Shown here piece after piece: positions 19,454 through 29,431 of a DNA stretch of 64,000 bases (position 1 is its first letter; each line of letters opens with the position of its first letter). The notes beneath the pieces were generated by a model. It made no database searches. It had not been told where the DNA came from and worked only from the letters and a program-made list of their open reading frames with translations. Source of the DNA: Corynebacterium coyleae (GTDB lineage: Bacteria; Actinomycetota; Actinomycetes; Mycobacteriales; Mycobacteriaceae); assembly GCF_030408635.1 (NCBI RefSeq), contig NZ_CP047198.1, positions 1,550,001 to 1,614,000 of the forward strand, written 5' to 3'. The translations under genes were made by a program, and so were the position numbers.

Positions 19454-19481
19454 TCGTCGATAAGCAATTGCTTTGCGACGA
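19454..19481. repeat. Inverted pair of the TCGTCGNNAAGC word abutting the infB stop
   Basis: TCGTCGATAAGC (19454-19465) and GCTTTGCGACGA (19470-19481) face each other across AATT. They form a near-perfect 12-base inverted repeat that begins exactly where the infB stop codon ends. It could fold in RNA as a terminator. The words are two of 32 copies in the window. Confidence 0.85.
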
Positions 19482-22298
19482 CTAGTCGCGCGGGACCTCG
19501 ACCATCTCGTAGGTCTGAATGATGTCGCCCACCTGGATATCCGGGTAGGACAGCACCATGCCGCACTCGTAGCCCTTGGCTACCTCGTTGACGTCGTCCT
19601 TCTCGCGGCGCAGCGAATCGATCGACGCATCCGGAGTAATGACGTTGCCGTCGCGGACCAGGCGCAGCTTCGCACCGCGCTTGACCTTGCCCTCGGTAAC
19701 CATGCAACCTGCGATGAGGCCGACTGCGGAAGCCTTGAAGATCTGACGGATCTCGGCTTCGCCCAGGTCGCGCTCTTCGTAGATCGGCTTGAGCATGCCC
19801 TTGAGCGCCTGCTCCACATCCTCGATCGCCTGGTAGATGACCGAGTAGTAGCGGATCTCCACGCCTTCGGCATTCGCCTCTTCCGTGGCCTTGCCGTCCG
19901 CGCGGACGTTGAAGCCAATGATGATGGCGTCGGATGCCGCCGCGAGGGTGACGTTGGTCTGGGTCACAGCACCGACGCCACGGTCGATGATGTTGACCTG
20001 CACCTCGTCGTCGACCTCGATCTTGAGCAGCGCCTCCTCGAGGGCTTCCACCGAACCGGCGTTGTCGCCCTTGAGGATGAGGTTGAGCTGGCTGCGCTCC
20101 TTGAGAGCCTGATCCAGGTTCTCCAGAGACACACGCTTCTTACGACGTGCCTGCATAGCAGCGCGCTGACGAGCATCACGCTGTGCAGCAATCTGACGAG
20201 CAACGCGGTCATCCTCGACCACGAGCAGGTTGTCACCCGGGCCAGGAACACCGTTGAGGCCCTGGACCTGGACCGGACGGGACGGGCCCGCCTCTTCCAC
20301 ATCGTTGCCCCACTCGTCGACCATGCGACGCACGCGACCGAAGTTGCCGCCGACGACAATGGAGTCACCGACACGCAAGGTACCGCGCTGCACGATGACG
20401 GTGGACACCGGGCCACGGCCACGGTCCAGGTGGGACTCGATGGCAACACCCTGCGCGTCCATGTCTGGGTTCGCCGTGAGCTCAAGCGCCGCATCTGCGG
20501 TCAGGAGCACAGCCTCCAGCAGGTCATCAATACCGGTGCCCTGCTTCGCAGAGATGTCGATGAACATGGTGTCACCGCCGTACTCCTCCGGCACGAGGCC
20601 GTACTCAGTGAGCTGGCCGCGGATCTTGTCCGGCGATGCCTCCGGCTTATCCACCTTGTTCACTGCGACCACGATCGGCAGTTCCGCAGCCTTGGCGTGG
20701 TTAATCGCCTCCACGGTCTGCGGCATGACGCCGTCGTCCGCTGCCACCACGAGGATGGCCAAGTCGGTCGACTTCGCACCACGGGCACGCATGGCGGTAA
20801 ACGCCTCGTGGCCCGGGGTATCCAGGAACGTGATCTTACGCGGGTGGCCGTCGAGGGTGACCTCGGTCTGGTATGCACCAATGCCCTGGGTAATACCGCC
20901 GGCCTCGCCACGACCCACGTTTGCCTTGCGGATGGAGTCCAACAGGCGGGTCTTACCGTGGTCGACGTGACCCATGACGGAGACCACTGGAGGACGCTGC
21001 TCGAGCTCCTCTTCGCCGCCTTCGTCCTCACCGAATTGCAGGTCGAAGGACTCAAGCAGTTCGCGATCCTCGTCCTCAGGCGAGACGATCTGGACCTCGT
21101 AGTTGATCTCAGCGCCGAGCAGCTGCAGGGTGTCCTCAGACACGGACTGCGTTGCCGTCACCATCTCACCGAGGTTGAACAGCGCCTGCACCAGCGACGA
21201 TGCATCGGTGTTGATCTTCTCAGCGAGGTCAGACAGGGTCGCGCCTTGGCGCAAGCGAACGGTCTTGCCGCCGCCGTCGGGGAGACGAACGCCACCGATG
21301 ACGTTCGGCTTGTGCATCTCCTCGTACTCAGCCCTCTTCTGGCCCTTGGACTTGCGGCGCTTGCCGGGTGCACCACCCGGACGACCGAATGCACCTGCGG
21401 TACCGCCGCGACGTCCGCCGCGACCGCGGAAACCGCCACCCGGTCCGCCGAAACCGCCACGCTGTGGCCCGTTCTGGCCACCACGGCCACGACCACGGCC
21501 ACCGCCGCGGCCACCGGCCGGTGCAGCCTTCGCAGGCATTTGTGTCGGCGACGGACCTGCCGGCATATCCGCCGGGGACGGACGGTTGCCGCCACCCTGA
21601 CGGGCACCACCCGGGCGTGGGCCGCCCTGGCCCTGGCCACCGCGGCCCTGCCCCGGACGTCCACCCGGACGCGGCGGGCGCTGCCCACCGCCGGTGTTGG
21701 ACGAGAACGGGTTGTTAGCAACACGCGGGCGTCCACCAGGCTTCGGCATCGGGCGAGGCATACCGCCCGGAGTCGGGCCGTCCTTCTTCGCAGCAGCCGG
21801 CTTCGGCGCTGCAGGCTTTGGAGCTGCGGGTTTAGGAGCTGCGGGTTTAGGTGCGCCCGGCTTCGGGGCGGAACCCGCAGGCTTCGGCGCTGCAGGCTTC
21901 GGTGCGCCCGGCTTCGGGGCGCCTGGCTTCTGGGCCGGCTCACCCGCAGCCTTCGCAGCCGGTGCCTTCGGAGCAGCCGGAGCCGGCTTCGGCTTCGCAG
22001 CCTCGCCCGGCTTTGGTGCGGAACCGGCGGGCTTCGGCGCTGCAGGCTTGGCACGGTTCTGGCCAGGCTTCTTCAGCGGCGGTTTCGCCGGAGTCGGTGC
22101 TTCCTTCTTTTCGTTGTCGTCTGCGCCACCGCCATTGAGCTTGGCGTAGTGCGCCTTCATCTTCTTGATGACAGGCGGCTCAATGGTCGACGACGCCGTC
22201 TTCACAAACTCACCCTGTTCTTTCAGGGTTGCGAGTAATTCCTTACTTGTTACGCCGAGCTGCTTAGCCAACTCGTGTACGCGTAGCTTTCCGGACAC
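19482..22298 (-). CDS. infB: Translation initiation factor IF-2
   Basis: A 938-residue GTPase that places fMet-tRNA on the 30S subunit. The N-terminal IF2_N helix region starts [41 protein letters not shown] long disordered Pro/Lys/Ala then Gly/Arg-rich segment follows (about 60-330). The GTPase domain has [12 protein letters not shown] (G1), [10 protein letters not shown] (G2), [10 protein letters not shown] (G3), [11 protein letters not shown] (G4) and a DISAKQGTG (G5) block. The C-terminal domains II-IV end [15 protein letters not shown]. The low-complexity segment is encoded by short tandem repeats. It lies downstream of ylxR. Confidence 0.97.
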   Translation of the reverse strand: MSGKLRVHELAKQLGVTSKELLATLKEQGEFVKTASSTIEPPVIKKMKAHYAKLNGGGADDNEKKEAPTPAKPPLKKPGQNRAKPAAPKPAGSAPKPGEAAKPKPAPAAPKAPAAKAAGEPAQKPGAPKPGAPKPAAPKPAGSAPKPGAPKPAAPKPAAPKPAAPKPAAAKKDGPTPGGMPRPMPKPGGRPRVANNPFSSNTGGGQRPPRPGGRPGQGRGGQGQGGPRPGGARQGGGNRPSPADMPAGPSPTQMPAKAAPAGGRGGGRGRGRGGQNGPQRGGFGGPGGGFRGRGGRRGGTAGAFGRPGGAPGKRRKSKGQKRAEYEEMHKPNVIGGVRLPDGGGKTVRLRQGATLSDLAEKINTDASSLVQALFNLGEMVTATQSVSEDTLQLLGAEINYEVQIVSPEDEDRELLESFDLQFGEDEGGEEELEQRPPVVSVMGHVDHGKTRLLDSIRKANVGRGEAGGITQGIGAYQTEVTLDGHPRKITFLDTPGHEAFTAMRARGAKSTDLAILVVAADDGVMPQTVEAINHAKAAELPIVVAVNKVDKPEASPDKIRGQLTEYGLVPEEYGGDTMFIDISAKQGTGIDDLLEAVLLTADAALELTANPDMDAQGVAIESHLDRGRGPVSTVIVQRGTLRVGDSIVVGGNFGRVRRMVDEWGNDVEEAGPSRPVQVQGLNGVPGPGDNLLVVEDDRVARQIAAQRDARQRAAMQARRKKRVSLENLDQALKERSQLNLILKGDNAGSVEALEEALLKIEVDDEVQVNIIDRGVGAVTQTNVTLAAASDAIIIGFNVRADGKATEEANAEGVEIRYYSVIYQAIEDVEQALKGMLKPIYEERDLGEAEIRQIFKASAVGLIAGCMVTEGKVKRGAKLRLVRDGNVITPDASIDSLRREKDDVNEVAKGYECGMVLSYPDIQVGDIIQTYEMVEVPRD
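21788..21935 (-). repeat. Short tandem repeats coding Ala-Pro-Lys-Pro units in infB
   Basis: Repeated 15-base blocks built on GGCTTCGGCGCTGCA / GGTTTAGGAGCTGCG encode successive AAPKP or GAPKP units. Neighbouring copies are close to identical, so slippage and strain-to-strain length change are likely. Confidence 0.7.
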
Positions 22299-22404
22299 AT
22301 GTCTCCTTGTTGTTCATGCTAGGAGCCCAGTGCCCTTCGGCTACCGGCCCCTAGACGTGGTCAGTGACTTTCATCGCTGATGCTGCTTCATGGTTGCGTA
22401 CTCA

Positions 22405-22737
22405 TCAGTGTTCGGTCTTTCCTTCATTCTCTGGGTCGACCGCCTCGGCGCTTCTGCTTTGCGACGAGGCGAGGTACGTACGTACATGACCTAGGTCTAC
22501 TTTCGCAGACAGACGGAGCGCTCGCCCAAAGGCTCGGCGTTGTTCCGCCAGCTCGACTGCGTCCAACGACGGGGTAATCCATGCTCCCCGACCAGGCAGT
22601 TTCCGGTCCGGGTCGGCGAGGATCTTCCCCGGCACGTCCGGATCGGCGACCACGCGCAACAGTTCGACGTCGGGGTGAGTTTTTCGGGTGGCAATACAGG
22701 TACGTGTGCGGATGGGGTGCTTACGCATTCCGCTCAT
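22405..22737 (-). CDS. ylxR: YlxR-family RNA-binding protein (DUF448 / RnpM)
   Basis: A basic protein of 110 residues. The family core is HPIRTRTCIATRKTHPDVELLRVVADP followed by PGRGAWITPSLDAVELAEQRRAFGRALRL; the GRGAW loop is the YlxR hallmark. YlxR proteins bind RNA, and in firmicutes one member modulates RNase P. Its role in actinobacteria is less clear. It sits between nusA and infB, the classical position. The second of three near ATGs is preferred, because GGAAGG lies six bases upstream of it. Confidence 0.88.
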   Translation of the reverse strand: MSGMRKHPIRTRTCIATRKTHPDVELLRVVADPDVPGKILADPDRKLPGRGAWITPSLDAVELAEQRRAFGRALRLSAKVDLGHVRTYLASSQSRSAEAVDPENEGKTEH

Positions 22738-22865
22738 TCGCATCCTTCCCGCAACCTATCTGCCGTCTAACACTGTGCCGTTATGTCTCACACCGGCGCA
22801 CTCGTGTGCGTGGTGGGCCGCCGCACCCAACGTGCGGACGCAAAGCCGTTAAACACTGTACGCGA

Positions 22866-22897
22866 AAACCCGCAGAATCTGTACTTCCTGCGGGTTT
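22866..22897 (-). terminator. Hairpin between nusA and ylxR
   Basis: AAACCCGCAG (22866-22875) pairs with CTGCGGGTTT (22888-22897), 10 bp with a 12-base loop. The minus-strand exit is TTTTCG. Partial termination or an attenuator in the nusA-infB operon is plausible. Confidence 0.55.
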
Positions 22898-22917
22898 CAT
22901 AAACGTTGGCAAAGACC

Positions 22918-23931
22918 TTATTCGTCGTCGGCGATATCAGCGTCGGAGCGGATGTCGATCTTCCAGCCGGTCAGGCGGGCGGCCAGGCGGGCGTTTTGGC
23001 CTTCCTTGCCGATGGCCAAGGAGAGCTGATAGTCCGGCACCGTCACGCGAGCCGCTTGCATATCCGCATCGAGCACCGTGACATCCACCACTTTCGAGGG
23101 GGCCAGGGAGTTACCGACGTACTTCGCCGGGTCCGCATCCCAATCGATGATGTCGATCTTCTCGCCGCCGAGCTGCTGCATGATGTTGGTCACGCGCGCT
23201 CCTCGAGGCCCGATGCACGCGCCCTTGGCGTTGACACCCTTGACGGTTGCACGCACCGCAACCTTGGAGCGGTGGCCTGCCTCGCGCGCGATGCTGACAA
23301 TCTCTACCGAACCGTCGGCTACCTCCGGCACCTCGAGTGCGAACAGGCCTCGAACCAACTCGGGGTGCGTGCGCGACAGGTTGACCTGCACGCGCTTGTC
23401 GCCCTTGTTCACACCCACCACGTAAGCCTTGATGCGATCGCCGTGGCGCAACACTTCGCCCGGGATCTTCTCTGCCGGCAGCAGGATGCCGTCCTGCGGG
23501 TCTGCCTCCGTACCGAGCTGGACGATGCTGATGCCGCGCGCCTCTGCGTGGGCATCGCGCTGGACCAGCCCAGAGACAATCTGGCCCTCGAGTTCGGCGT
23601 ACTCGCCGTAAACGCGGCCAGCCTCCGCTTGGCGCAGACGGCCCTTGATCGCGTCACGCACGGCGACGGAACCAATTCGGGAGAAGTTCACCGGCGTGTC
23701 GTCGTATTCAGAGATGACTTCGCCTTCGGCGTCGAGCTCGCTGACGATAACGGCAACGTCGCCCGTTTCGGTGTCAATGTCCACACGCGCCTTGGAACGC
23801 TCCGTACCGCTTTCCTCCTTGAACTCGCGGTATGAAAACAGCAACGCGTTTGCGATGGTGGTCAGCAGATCCTCCATCGAAATGCCTTGCTGCTCTTCGA
23901 TGGTTTTCAGCGCGTTCAAGTCGATATTCAC
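22918..23931 (-). CDS. nusA: Transcription termination/antitermination protein NusA
   Basis: NusA binds RNA polymerase and nascent RNA, affecting pausing and termination. 337 residues, the short actinobacterial form. An N-terminal domain (MNIDLNALKTIEEQQGISMEDLLTTIANAL) is followed by an S1 domain around 120-190 and two KH domains, with KGACIGPRGARVTNIMQQLGGEKIDIIDW and LSLAIGKEGQNARLAARLTGWKIDI. The C-terminal acidic repeats of E. coli NusA are absent, as expected. The start overlaps the rimP stop by four bases. Confidence 0.96.
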   Translation of the reverse strand: MNIDLNALKTIEEQQGISMEDLLTTIANALLFSYREFKEESGTERSKARVDIDTETGDVAVIVSELDAEGEVISEYDDTPVNFSRIGSVAVRDAIKGRLRQAEAGRVYGEYAELEGQIVSGLVQRDAHAEARGISIVQLGTEADPQDGILLPAEKIPGEVLRHGDRIKAYVVGVNKGDKRVQVNLSRTHPELVRGLFALEVPEVADGSVEIVSIAREAGHRSKVAVRATVKGVNAKGACIGPRGARVTNIMQQLGGEKIDIIDWDADPAKYVGNSLAPSKVVDVTVLDADMQAARVTVPDYQLSLAIGKEGQNARLAARLTGWKIDIRSDADIADDE

Positions 23932-24479
23932 TTGTTTCCTTCCTGTGCCGCCGCTGCGGCTTCGAGCTCTGCAAACGTCTGATCCGCCAGCTCAACTTCT
24001 GCTGCTGGCGGCGCGTTGAACTCAATTTCTACCACTGCACCAGCAATTTCTGAAACCGGTGCAATTCGCACCTCATCGCCCTTTTTCGACGAACGCACCA
24101 GCGCAACATGCTCCTGCGCCTCATCCAGTACGGCGATGCGCCACTTCTGCTCACCCGCCTTAATCAGACGGCCCTGGTTGCGACGGAAGTGTCGCGGCTG
24201 CGTCAGCGGCATATCCACACCAGGGGTGGTCAGTTCAAGCGTGTATCCGGCGCCGAAGTTGACTTCCCCGCGCTGCTCGAGGTCGTCGAAAAGCGTTGAT
24301 AGCTCATTGGACACTTCCTCCAACTCATCCAGCGTCGGGTGCGTATCCGAGTCGAGCGCAATAACGACCTGCGATTTCTTCCCCGCCTTGACGGTGCGAA
24401 TGTTCTCAATGTCCATCGCGTACGCCTTCACGACAGGGGCGACCAATTGTTCAAGTTCGTTATTTGTGGGAAATGCCAT
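23928..24479 (-). CDS. rimP: Ribosome maturation factor RimP
   Basis: RimP assists 30S subunit assembly. 183 residues: the N-terminal domain LEQLVAPVVKAYAMDIENIRTVKAGKKSQVVIALDSD, the helical DELEEVSNELSTLFDDLE part, and YTLELTTPGVDMPLTQPRHFRRNQGRLIK, which resembles the conserved VSSPGxDRPL block of the family with Thr-Thr in place of Ser-Ser. The tail is a short Ala-rich stretch. It heads the rimP-nusA-ylxR-infB-rbfA run and diverges from the ferritin-like lipoprotein gene. Confidence 0.93.
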   Translation of the reverse strand: MAFPTNNELEQLVAPVVKAYAMDIENIRTVKAGKKSQVVIALDSDTHPTLDELEEVSNELSTLFDDLEQRGEVNFGAGYTLELTTPGVDMPLTQPRHFRRNQGRLIKAGEQKWRIAVLDEAQEHVALVRSSKKGDEVRIAPVSEIAGAVVEIEFNAPPAAEVELADQTFAELEAAAAAQEGNK

Positions 24480-24509
24480 GCGTCAAACCTAGCGTGTAAC
24501 GTGCAGCGG

Positions 24510-25304
24510 GTGAAGAAACTGCTTGTTTTGCCAGCTGCACTGCTCCTGACCAGTTGCACAGTGATGGATGTTGTCGGCCCTCGCGCCAACGGCGAGATCA
24601 TGTCGCTGGCCAAGCAAGCCTCCGCAGATTGGGTGTTCGGGGAGCACCCCGAGTGGAGGGAGCTGCGCAAGTTCCAGAGCGAGCAGCTTCAAGACGAAGC
24701 CCTGCGCCTGTGCGGCACCGACGAAACTGGACAGACGCCGCAGTCCTGCAACGTCGGCTATGGCGATACTGACCTTCCGGCCGCCGCGGACGGCGCAGCC
24801 CTTTTGGAGCACACCGTCACCGCCGCCGACAAGGTGCCCGACGATTCGGTTGACCTCGTAGTAGCCCAAGCCATCGATGCGCTTGCACTCACGCCAGTCG
24901 AGATTGAGATCGAGCGCCCGCTTGACGACGATGCCGCCACCCAATCCGCCGCCGACCTCCTCGCCCGCGAAAACGCGATGTACTACGGCCTCGGCCTTGC
25001 TCTCGCCCACGCCGACGACGCTTTGCGCACCCGCATTAGTGAACTGCGCGAAGCGTCCCACGAACGCACCGAGGCGCTCACTGCGTTGCTCGGCGATACA
25101 GACGATCAGGCGTTAGTTCCCGCCGCTGGATACAGCCTCGCGGACGGCTACAACGACCCCCAGACAACGCAAGAGGCCACCGCACTCGTCGAAACGATGC
25201 ACGGTGACCTTGTCAAACAGTGGCGCTACGCCGCCGCTCACGCAGAGACCAAGCAGTGGCGCAAGGCGGCAATCCAACTCGCCGCCCACGCCCAGCGGGC
25301 CTAG
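24510..25304 (+). CDS. Lipoprotein with ferritin-like domain (DUF4439 type)
   Basis: 264 residues from GTG 24510 (VKKLLVLPAALLLTSC). The lipobox is LLTSC, with the Cys at about residue 16. The C-terminal half (about 140-264) is helical: ARENAMYYGLGLALAHADDALRTRISELREASHERTEALTALLG, then a Trp-containing AAHAETKQWRKAAIQLAAHAQ. This is the pattern of the ferritin-like DUF4439 domain found next to rimP/proS in mycobacteria. No complete di-iron ligand set is obvious, so a structural or binding role is more likely than ferroxidase activity. The product is probably anchored in the membrane facing out. Confidence 0.75.
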   Translation: MKKLLVLPAALLLTSCTVMDVVGPRANGEIMSLAKQASADWVFGEHPEWRELRKFQSEQLQDEALRLCGTDETGQTPQSCNVGYGDTDLPAAADGAALLEHTVTAADKVPDDSVDLVVAQAIDALALTPVEIEIERPLDDDAATQSAADLLARENAMYYGLGLALAHADDALRTRISELREASHERTEALTALLGDTDDQALVPAAGYSLADGYNDPQTTQEATALVETMHGDLVKQWRYAAAHAETKQWRKAAIQLAAHAQRA

Positions 25305-25844
25305 TTAGCGGTAGATCACTGGCGAGAGCAGAGCGACGTCGGTGCTCGCGCCGACAGTGATCAGTCCAGCGCCATCGAATCGTACGTCGATCAGAGTGGT
25401 TTCACCTGGTCGGACATCATAGGTTCGGTTGATGTTGCCACCTTGTACGGTCACAGTGCCGCGCTTGCCCTTGCCGGTACCGTCCGGGTACCCAGCATGG
25501 AGCACGAGCCGCTTGACGGTCGCAGACTCCTTGATGCGGATGAATCCCGATTTACCACGCGTCGTTTCGACAGAGTTCGGGTAATTCTTGCCACCCGACT
25601 TGGTGTTCTTTGTTGCAACCATGTACGTCGTCTGCTTCAGGTTTTCCGGCGAAAGGTTTTCGGCCTTTCCTTGAACAATGCCGGCCACACGGTCACTAGA
25701 GTTACCGGTGTTTCCCTCACCTTCACCCTGGACAAGTCCAACGATCGTGGCGATGAGAACGATGACAGTTACAAGTGCTCCCGCGATCTGCGGGAGCAGG
25801 TTGCTGAGGTCACGCAGTGGGTTATTAAGCGCGTTCAATTTCAT
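25305..25844 (-). CDS. Membrane-anchored protein of unknown function
   Basis: 179 residues starting MKLNALNNPLRDLSNLLPQIAGALVTVIVLIATIVGLVQG, with one transmembrane segment at about 16-40. The remainder is extracytoplasmic and has a beta-rich look (TVKRLVLHAGYPDG..GTVTVQGGNINRTYDVRPGETTLIDVRFDGAGLITVG). GAAAGGAACTG upstream supports ATG 25844; an earlier frame start lacks support. No family is recognised. It ends directly against the stop of the convergent ferritin-like lipoprotein gene, with no spacer. Confidence 0.65.
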   Translation of the reverse strand: MKLNALNNPLRDLSNLLPQIAGALVTVIVLIATIVGLVQGEGEGNTGNSSDRVAGIVQGKAENLSPENLKQTTYMVATKNTKSGGKNYPNSVETTRGKSGFIRIKESATVKRLVLHAGYPDGTGKGKRGTVTVQGGNINRTYDVRPGETTLIDVRFDGAGLITVGASTDVALLSPVIYR

Positions 25845-25975
25845 ACCCAGTTCCTTTCGAAGACATCGCATACAGGCGCTTCCCTGCTGAAGCACAGCGA
25901 TTGCTCAAATTAAAGCATTACTTCGCAGGGTTTGTCGTCGAAATCAACCAGTTAAAACGCGCTTAGCCGTCGCGT

Positions 25976-27763
25976 CTAGTCGCGGCGCTCTGCGACCAGT
26001 TCCTGGACCTTCGCCACGATCTCGTCGGCAGGGACCTCGAGGGTCTCGCCGCCACGGATGCGCAGTTCGACGTTGCCGTCTGCGAACGCGCGGCCCAGAA
26101 TCACGATAAACGGCATGCCCAACAGTTCGGCGTCCTTGAACTTGACGCCTGGGGAGACCTTCGGGCGGTCGTCGAAAAGCACCTCGAGCCCGGCGTCGGA
26201 GAGTTCTGCAGCGATGCGGTCGCCTGCCTCGAGCGCAGCAGCGTCCTTGTTCGCCACAGCCACATGCACCTGGTACGGGGCGATCTCCACCGGCCAGACC
26301 AGGCCCTTGTCGTCGTGGCGCTGCTCCGCCACCACAGCGAGCATGCGAGAGATACCGATGCCGTAGGAACCCATGGTCGGCACGGCACGCTTGCCGTTTT
26401 CGTCCAGGATCTGCACGTCCATGGCTTCGGTGTACTTGCGGCCCAGCTGGAAGATGTGGCCCAGTTCGATGCCGCGGGCGAGCTTCACGGTGCCGTTGCC
26501 GGACGGCGACGGGTCGCCTTCCTTGATCTCGGCGGCCTCGATGTAGCCATCGACAGTGAAGTCGCGACCAGCGACCAGTCCGACGACGTGCTTCTGCGGA
26601 GCGTCCGCGCCGGTGATCCACGCGGAGCCTTCGACCACACGCGGGTCTGCGAGCACACGCACACCGTTGGCCTGGAGCGCACGCGGGCCAACGTAGCCCT
26701 TGACCAGGAAATCACTCTTGGCAAAGTCCTCGTCGCTTGCCAACTCGAAGGTCGCCGGCTCGAGCGATGATTCCAGGCGCTTCTCGTCCAGTTCGCGGTC
26801 GCCCGGAATGAGCACGCCGACCAACTGTGGGCCGACTGGCTTGCCGTCCTCATCCACGGCGCGCGGATCGTTGACCTTGATCATCATGCACTTGAGGGTG
26901 TCGGAGGCTTCGGCAGGGCGGTCGTCGATAAGCACTCCTGCGCTCTGCGCCCACTCCACGAGTGCCGCGATGGTCTCGGACTTCGGGGTGTCGTGCTCGA
27001 CAGCCTCGGGCAGCCCTTCGATCGGGCGTGCTTCCGGAGCAACCGTAGTCACGGCCTCGACGTTGGCGGCGTAATCGCCCGCGGTGGAAACGACAAAGGT
27101 GTCCTCGCCGTTGTCGGAGTACGCGAGGAACTCCTCGGATGCGGAGCCACCCATGGCACCGGAGGTGGCCTGGCAGATCTCGTACTTCAGTCCCACACGG
27201 TCGAAGATGCGCTGGTAGGTCGCACGGTGGTTTGCATACGACTCATCCAGACCCTCGTCCGACATGTCGAAGGAGTAGGAATCCTTCATCACAAACTCAC
27301 GCCCGCGAAGGATGCCCGCGCGCGGACGTGCCTCGTCGCGGTACTTCGTCTGAATCTGGTACAGCGTGACCGGGAAATCCTTGTACGACGAGTACAGATC
27401 CTTCACCGCCGTGGTGAACATCTCCTCGTGCGTCGGGCCGAGCAGCATGTCCGCACCCTTGCGGTCCTTCAGGCGGAACAAGTCATCGCCGTATTCGGTC
27501 CAACGGTTCGTCGCCTCGTAGGGCTCGCGCGGCAGCAGTGCCGGGAACAGCAGTTCCTGGCCACCCATTGCGTCCATCTCCTCGCGCACCACACCCTCGA
27601 TCTTGCGCAGCGCACGCAGACCAAGCGGCAGCCAGGAGTACACGCCCGGCGCGGCGCGGCGGACGTAACCAGCACGGACAAGCAGTTTGTGGCTCGGCAC
27701 TTCAGCGTCGGCCGGGTCTTCGCGCAGAGTGCGCAGGAACAGCGTGGACAGGCGAGTAATCAT
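25976..27763 (-). CDS. proS: Prolyl-tRNA synthetase
   Basis: Charges tRNA-Pro. 595 residues of the bacterial type. Class II motifs are visible: [60 protein letters not shown] (motif 2 area), [26 protein letters not shown], and the late [18 protein letters not shown] (motif 3). An editing insertion (INS domain) occupies about 220-380, with [17 protein letters not shown]-terminal anticodon-binding domain follows. ATG 27763 ([21 protein letters not shown]) matches the family start. It diverges from yaaA 31 bases away. Confidence 0.96.
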   Translation of the reverse strand: MITRLSTLFLRTLREDPADAEVPSHKLLVRAGYVRRAAPGVYSWLPLGLRALRKIEGVVREEMDAMGGQELLFPALLPREPYEATNRWTEYGDDLFRLKDRKGADMLLGPTHEEMFTTAVKDLYSSYKDFPVTLYQIQTKYRDEARPRAGILRGREFVMKDSYSFDMSDEGLDESYANHRATYQRIFDRVGLKYEICQATSGAMGGSASEEFLAYSDNGEDTFVVSTAGDYAANVEAVTTVAPEARPIEGLPEAVEHDTPKSETIAALVEWAQSAGVLIDDRPAEASDTLKCMMIKVNDPRAVDEDGKPVGPQLVGVLIPGDRELDEKRLESSLEPATFELASDEDFAKSDFLVKGYVGPRALQANGVRVLADPRVVEGSAWITGADAPQKHVVGLVAGRDFTVDGYIEAAEIKEGDPSPSGNGTVKLARGIELGHIFQLGRKYTEAMDVQILDENGKRAVPTMGSYGIGISRMLAVVAEQRHDDKGLVWPVEIAPYQVHVAVANKDAAALEAGDRIAAELSDAGLEVLFDDRPKVSPGVKFKDAELLGMPFIVILGRAFADGNVELRIRGGETLEVPADEIVAKVQELVAERRD

Positions 27764-27794
27764 GCGGGGCAGTTTACCCGGTAGCTTGTTCGTC

Positions 27795-28460
27795 ATGCTG
27801 ATCGTCCTCCCTCCTTCCGAAACCAAAGCGCCCGGCGGCACCGACGCTGCGATGGCGTTGTCGTTTCCGTCGTTGGATCCCATTCGCAATTCGCTTCTCG
27901 ACGAACTCACCCACACCCTCGTCGACGCCCCCGCCTCCAAGCAGGCAGAGGCGGAGGAGAACCTCACGTTGCGCTCGGCACCGGTGATGCCGCCCATCGA
28001 GCGCTACACGGGTGTGCTGTACGACTCGCTCGATGCCTCCACGTTGCCCGCCGATGCGCTATCGCGCCTTGCCGTTGGCTCCGCGCTGTTCGGCGTGGTT
28101 CGGGCAGGCGACCTCATCCCCCGCTACCGCCTGTCTGCCGGGATGAAACTGGGCGGCAAGACGTTGCGCGCCTGGTGGGGATCTGCCGTGACCGATGCTC
28201 TTGCAGACTGCGGCTTTGTCGTCGACATGCGCTCCGGCGCCTACCAGAACCTCGGCCCTGTCCCCGGCGCGCTGACCATCCGTGTGGAGCAGGCTGATAC
28301 CGGCAAGGTGGTCAGCCACTTCAACAAGAAGTACAAGGGCGAGCTGGCCCGGGTACTGGCGCCACACGACGCGTCGTCTGCTTCGGAGGTCGTGGACCTG
28401 TCCGTGGCTGCGGGCTTCGACGTCGCCGTTGACGGCACGCTGTTGACCATGCGTGTGTAG
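27795..28460 (+). CDS. yaaA: YaaA family protein (peroxide stress, DUF328)
   Basis: A 221-residue protein of the UPF0246/YaaA family, which lowers intracellular free iron during peroxide stress in E. coli. The typical start [11 protein letters not shown] is followed by [46 protein letters not shown] and [14 protein letters not shown]. The C-terminal [11 protein letters not shown] block is conserved in the family, where it helps nucleic-acid binding. It is slightly shorter than the E. coli protein. It is convergent with the nuclease-fold gene, 3 bases away. Confidence 0.87.
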   Translation: MLIVLPPSETKAPGGTDAAMALSFPSLDPIRNSLLDELTHTLVDAPASKQAEAEENLTLRSAPVMPPIERYTGVLYDSLDASTLPADALSRLAVGSALFGVVRAGDLIPRYRLSAGMKLGGKTLRAWWGSAVTDALADCGFVVDMRSGAYQNLGPVPGALTIRVEQADTGKVVSHFNKKYKGELARVLAPHDASSASEVVDLSVAAGFDVAVDGTLLTMRV

Positions 28461-28463
28461 GTG

Positions 28464-29381
28464 TCACGCTGCCTGGGTGTGTACTGCCCCGTTGGCTGCT
28501 TCCCGCGCCTGGGCGAGGGCGAGCAGGGCGCGGGCGTCGTCGACAAACTCGCCTTCCTTAAACAACAGATCATGCGGCGACGCCCTGAGCAGGAACACAC
28601 CACGTTTGAGCAGATGTTTCTCCCGCTTGCGCTCTTGTCGCAGCGTCTCGTCAGTTTTCTTAAACGTGACCCCGTCGTATTTGTAATCCCCGTCGATCTC
28701 CAAGATCAGTGCCCCGAGGCGTAGGTCCACCTCGTAGCCCGCGAACATGCCGTTGACGATCCAGCCGTCGGCCACCCGCTCAATCAACACCGCGCGTGCG
28801 TACGATTCGAACGGCGACCGCGAGTTATCCACCGCGTATCGCAGCACTTTCCGCAACACACCTATCCCCTTGACCCGTCCGAGCCTGTCGGCTTCCGTCT
28901 CCACGGTCGCACGATCCGTGTGGTGTTTGAGCACCCAATCCATCGCCACCAGCCCCTCCCTGAACCCGTGGTGCAGAGCGATCTCAAACGCTGTGGTCAG
29001 CTCGTCGGTAACGCGCAATGTGTCAAAGTGCTTGATCACAGTCTCGCAGTTGCGCGCACGGTGATAGACGGTATTGTCCGGCCACTGTCTTCTCGATGGT
29101 GTCCTGCCGTTCGGGAGCAACAGTTCTACCGGTTCGTTTGAGTCCGTGGTCACCAGCCACATCCCCAGCACGCGTGCTGCAGACCTGCCAGCCAGCGCCG
29201 CCTTCCTCGCTGCCTGACCTGCTGCAACCGCCTGCACCCAGCGCTTTTCGTAAAACGCCAACGTCCGAAAGTCGGCCTGTAGCATCGCATGCCTTGCCGA
29301 CAACGCGACTGTCCTACCTGCTTGTGTATCTCTACGGTCGATCACCTTGCTCAGGATCTCCCGTTGCCTCCCCATATCCAT
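28464..29381 (-). CDS. Protein with C-terminal Vsr/DUF559-like nuclease fold
   Basis: 305 residues. The C-terminal part reads SPFESYARAVLIERVADG...GYEVDLRLGALILEIDGDYKYDG...KKTDETLRQERKREKHLLKRGVFLLRAS. This has the spacing of a PD-(D/E)xK nuclease: Glu, Asp, then EIDG and basic residues, as in the Vsr/DUF559 group. The N-terminus is helical and Arg/Ala-rich, as in actinobacterial proteins listed as AbiEi-type or 'DUF559 domain'. Such genes are common and poorly studied in the phylum. Function is unknown; DNA or RNA cleavage is only an inference. The start region faces a complex intergenic control region. Confidence 0.65.
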   Translation of the reverse strand: MDMGRQREILSKVIDRRDTQAGRTVALSARHAMLQADFRTLAFYEKRWVQAVAAGQAARKAALAGRSAARVLGMWLVTTDSNEPVELLLPNGRTPSRRQWPDNTVYHRARNCETVIKHFDTLRVTDELTTAFEIALHHGFREGLVAMDWVLKHHTDRATVETEADRLGRVKGIGVLRKVLRYAVDNSRSPFESYARAVLIERVADGWIVNGMFAGYEVDLRLGALILEIDGDYKYDGVTFKKTDETLRQERKREKHLLKRGVFLLRASPHDLLFKEGEFVDDARALLALAQAREAANGAVHTQAA

Positions 29382-29431
29382 GCCACAACGATTGCAGAGA
29401 TCCCGTGTCGGCGGAAGACCCCGCCCGTTTT

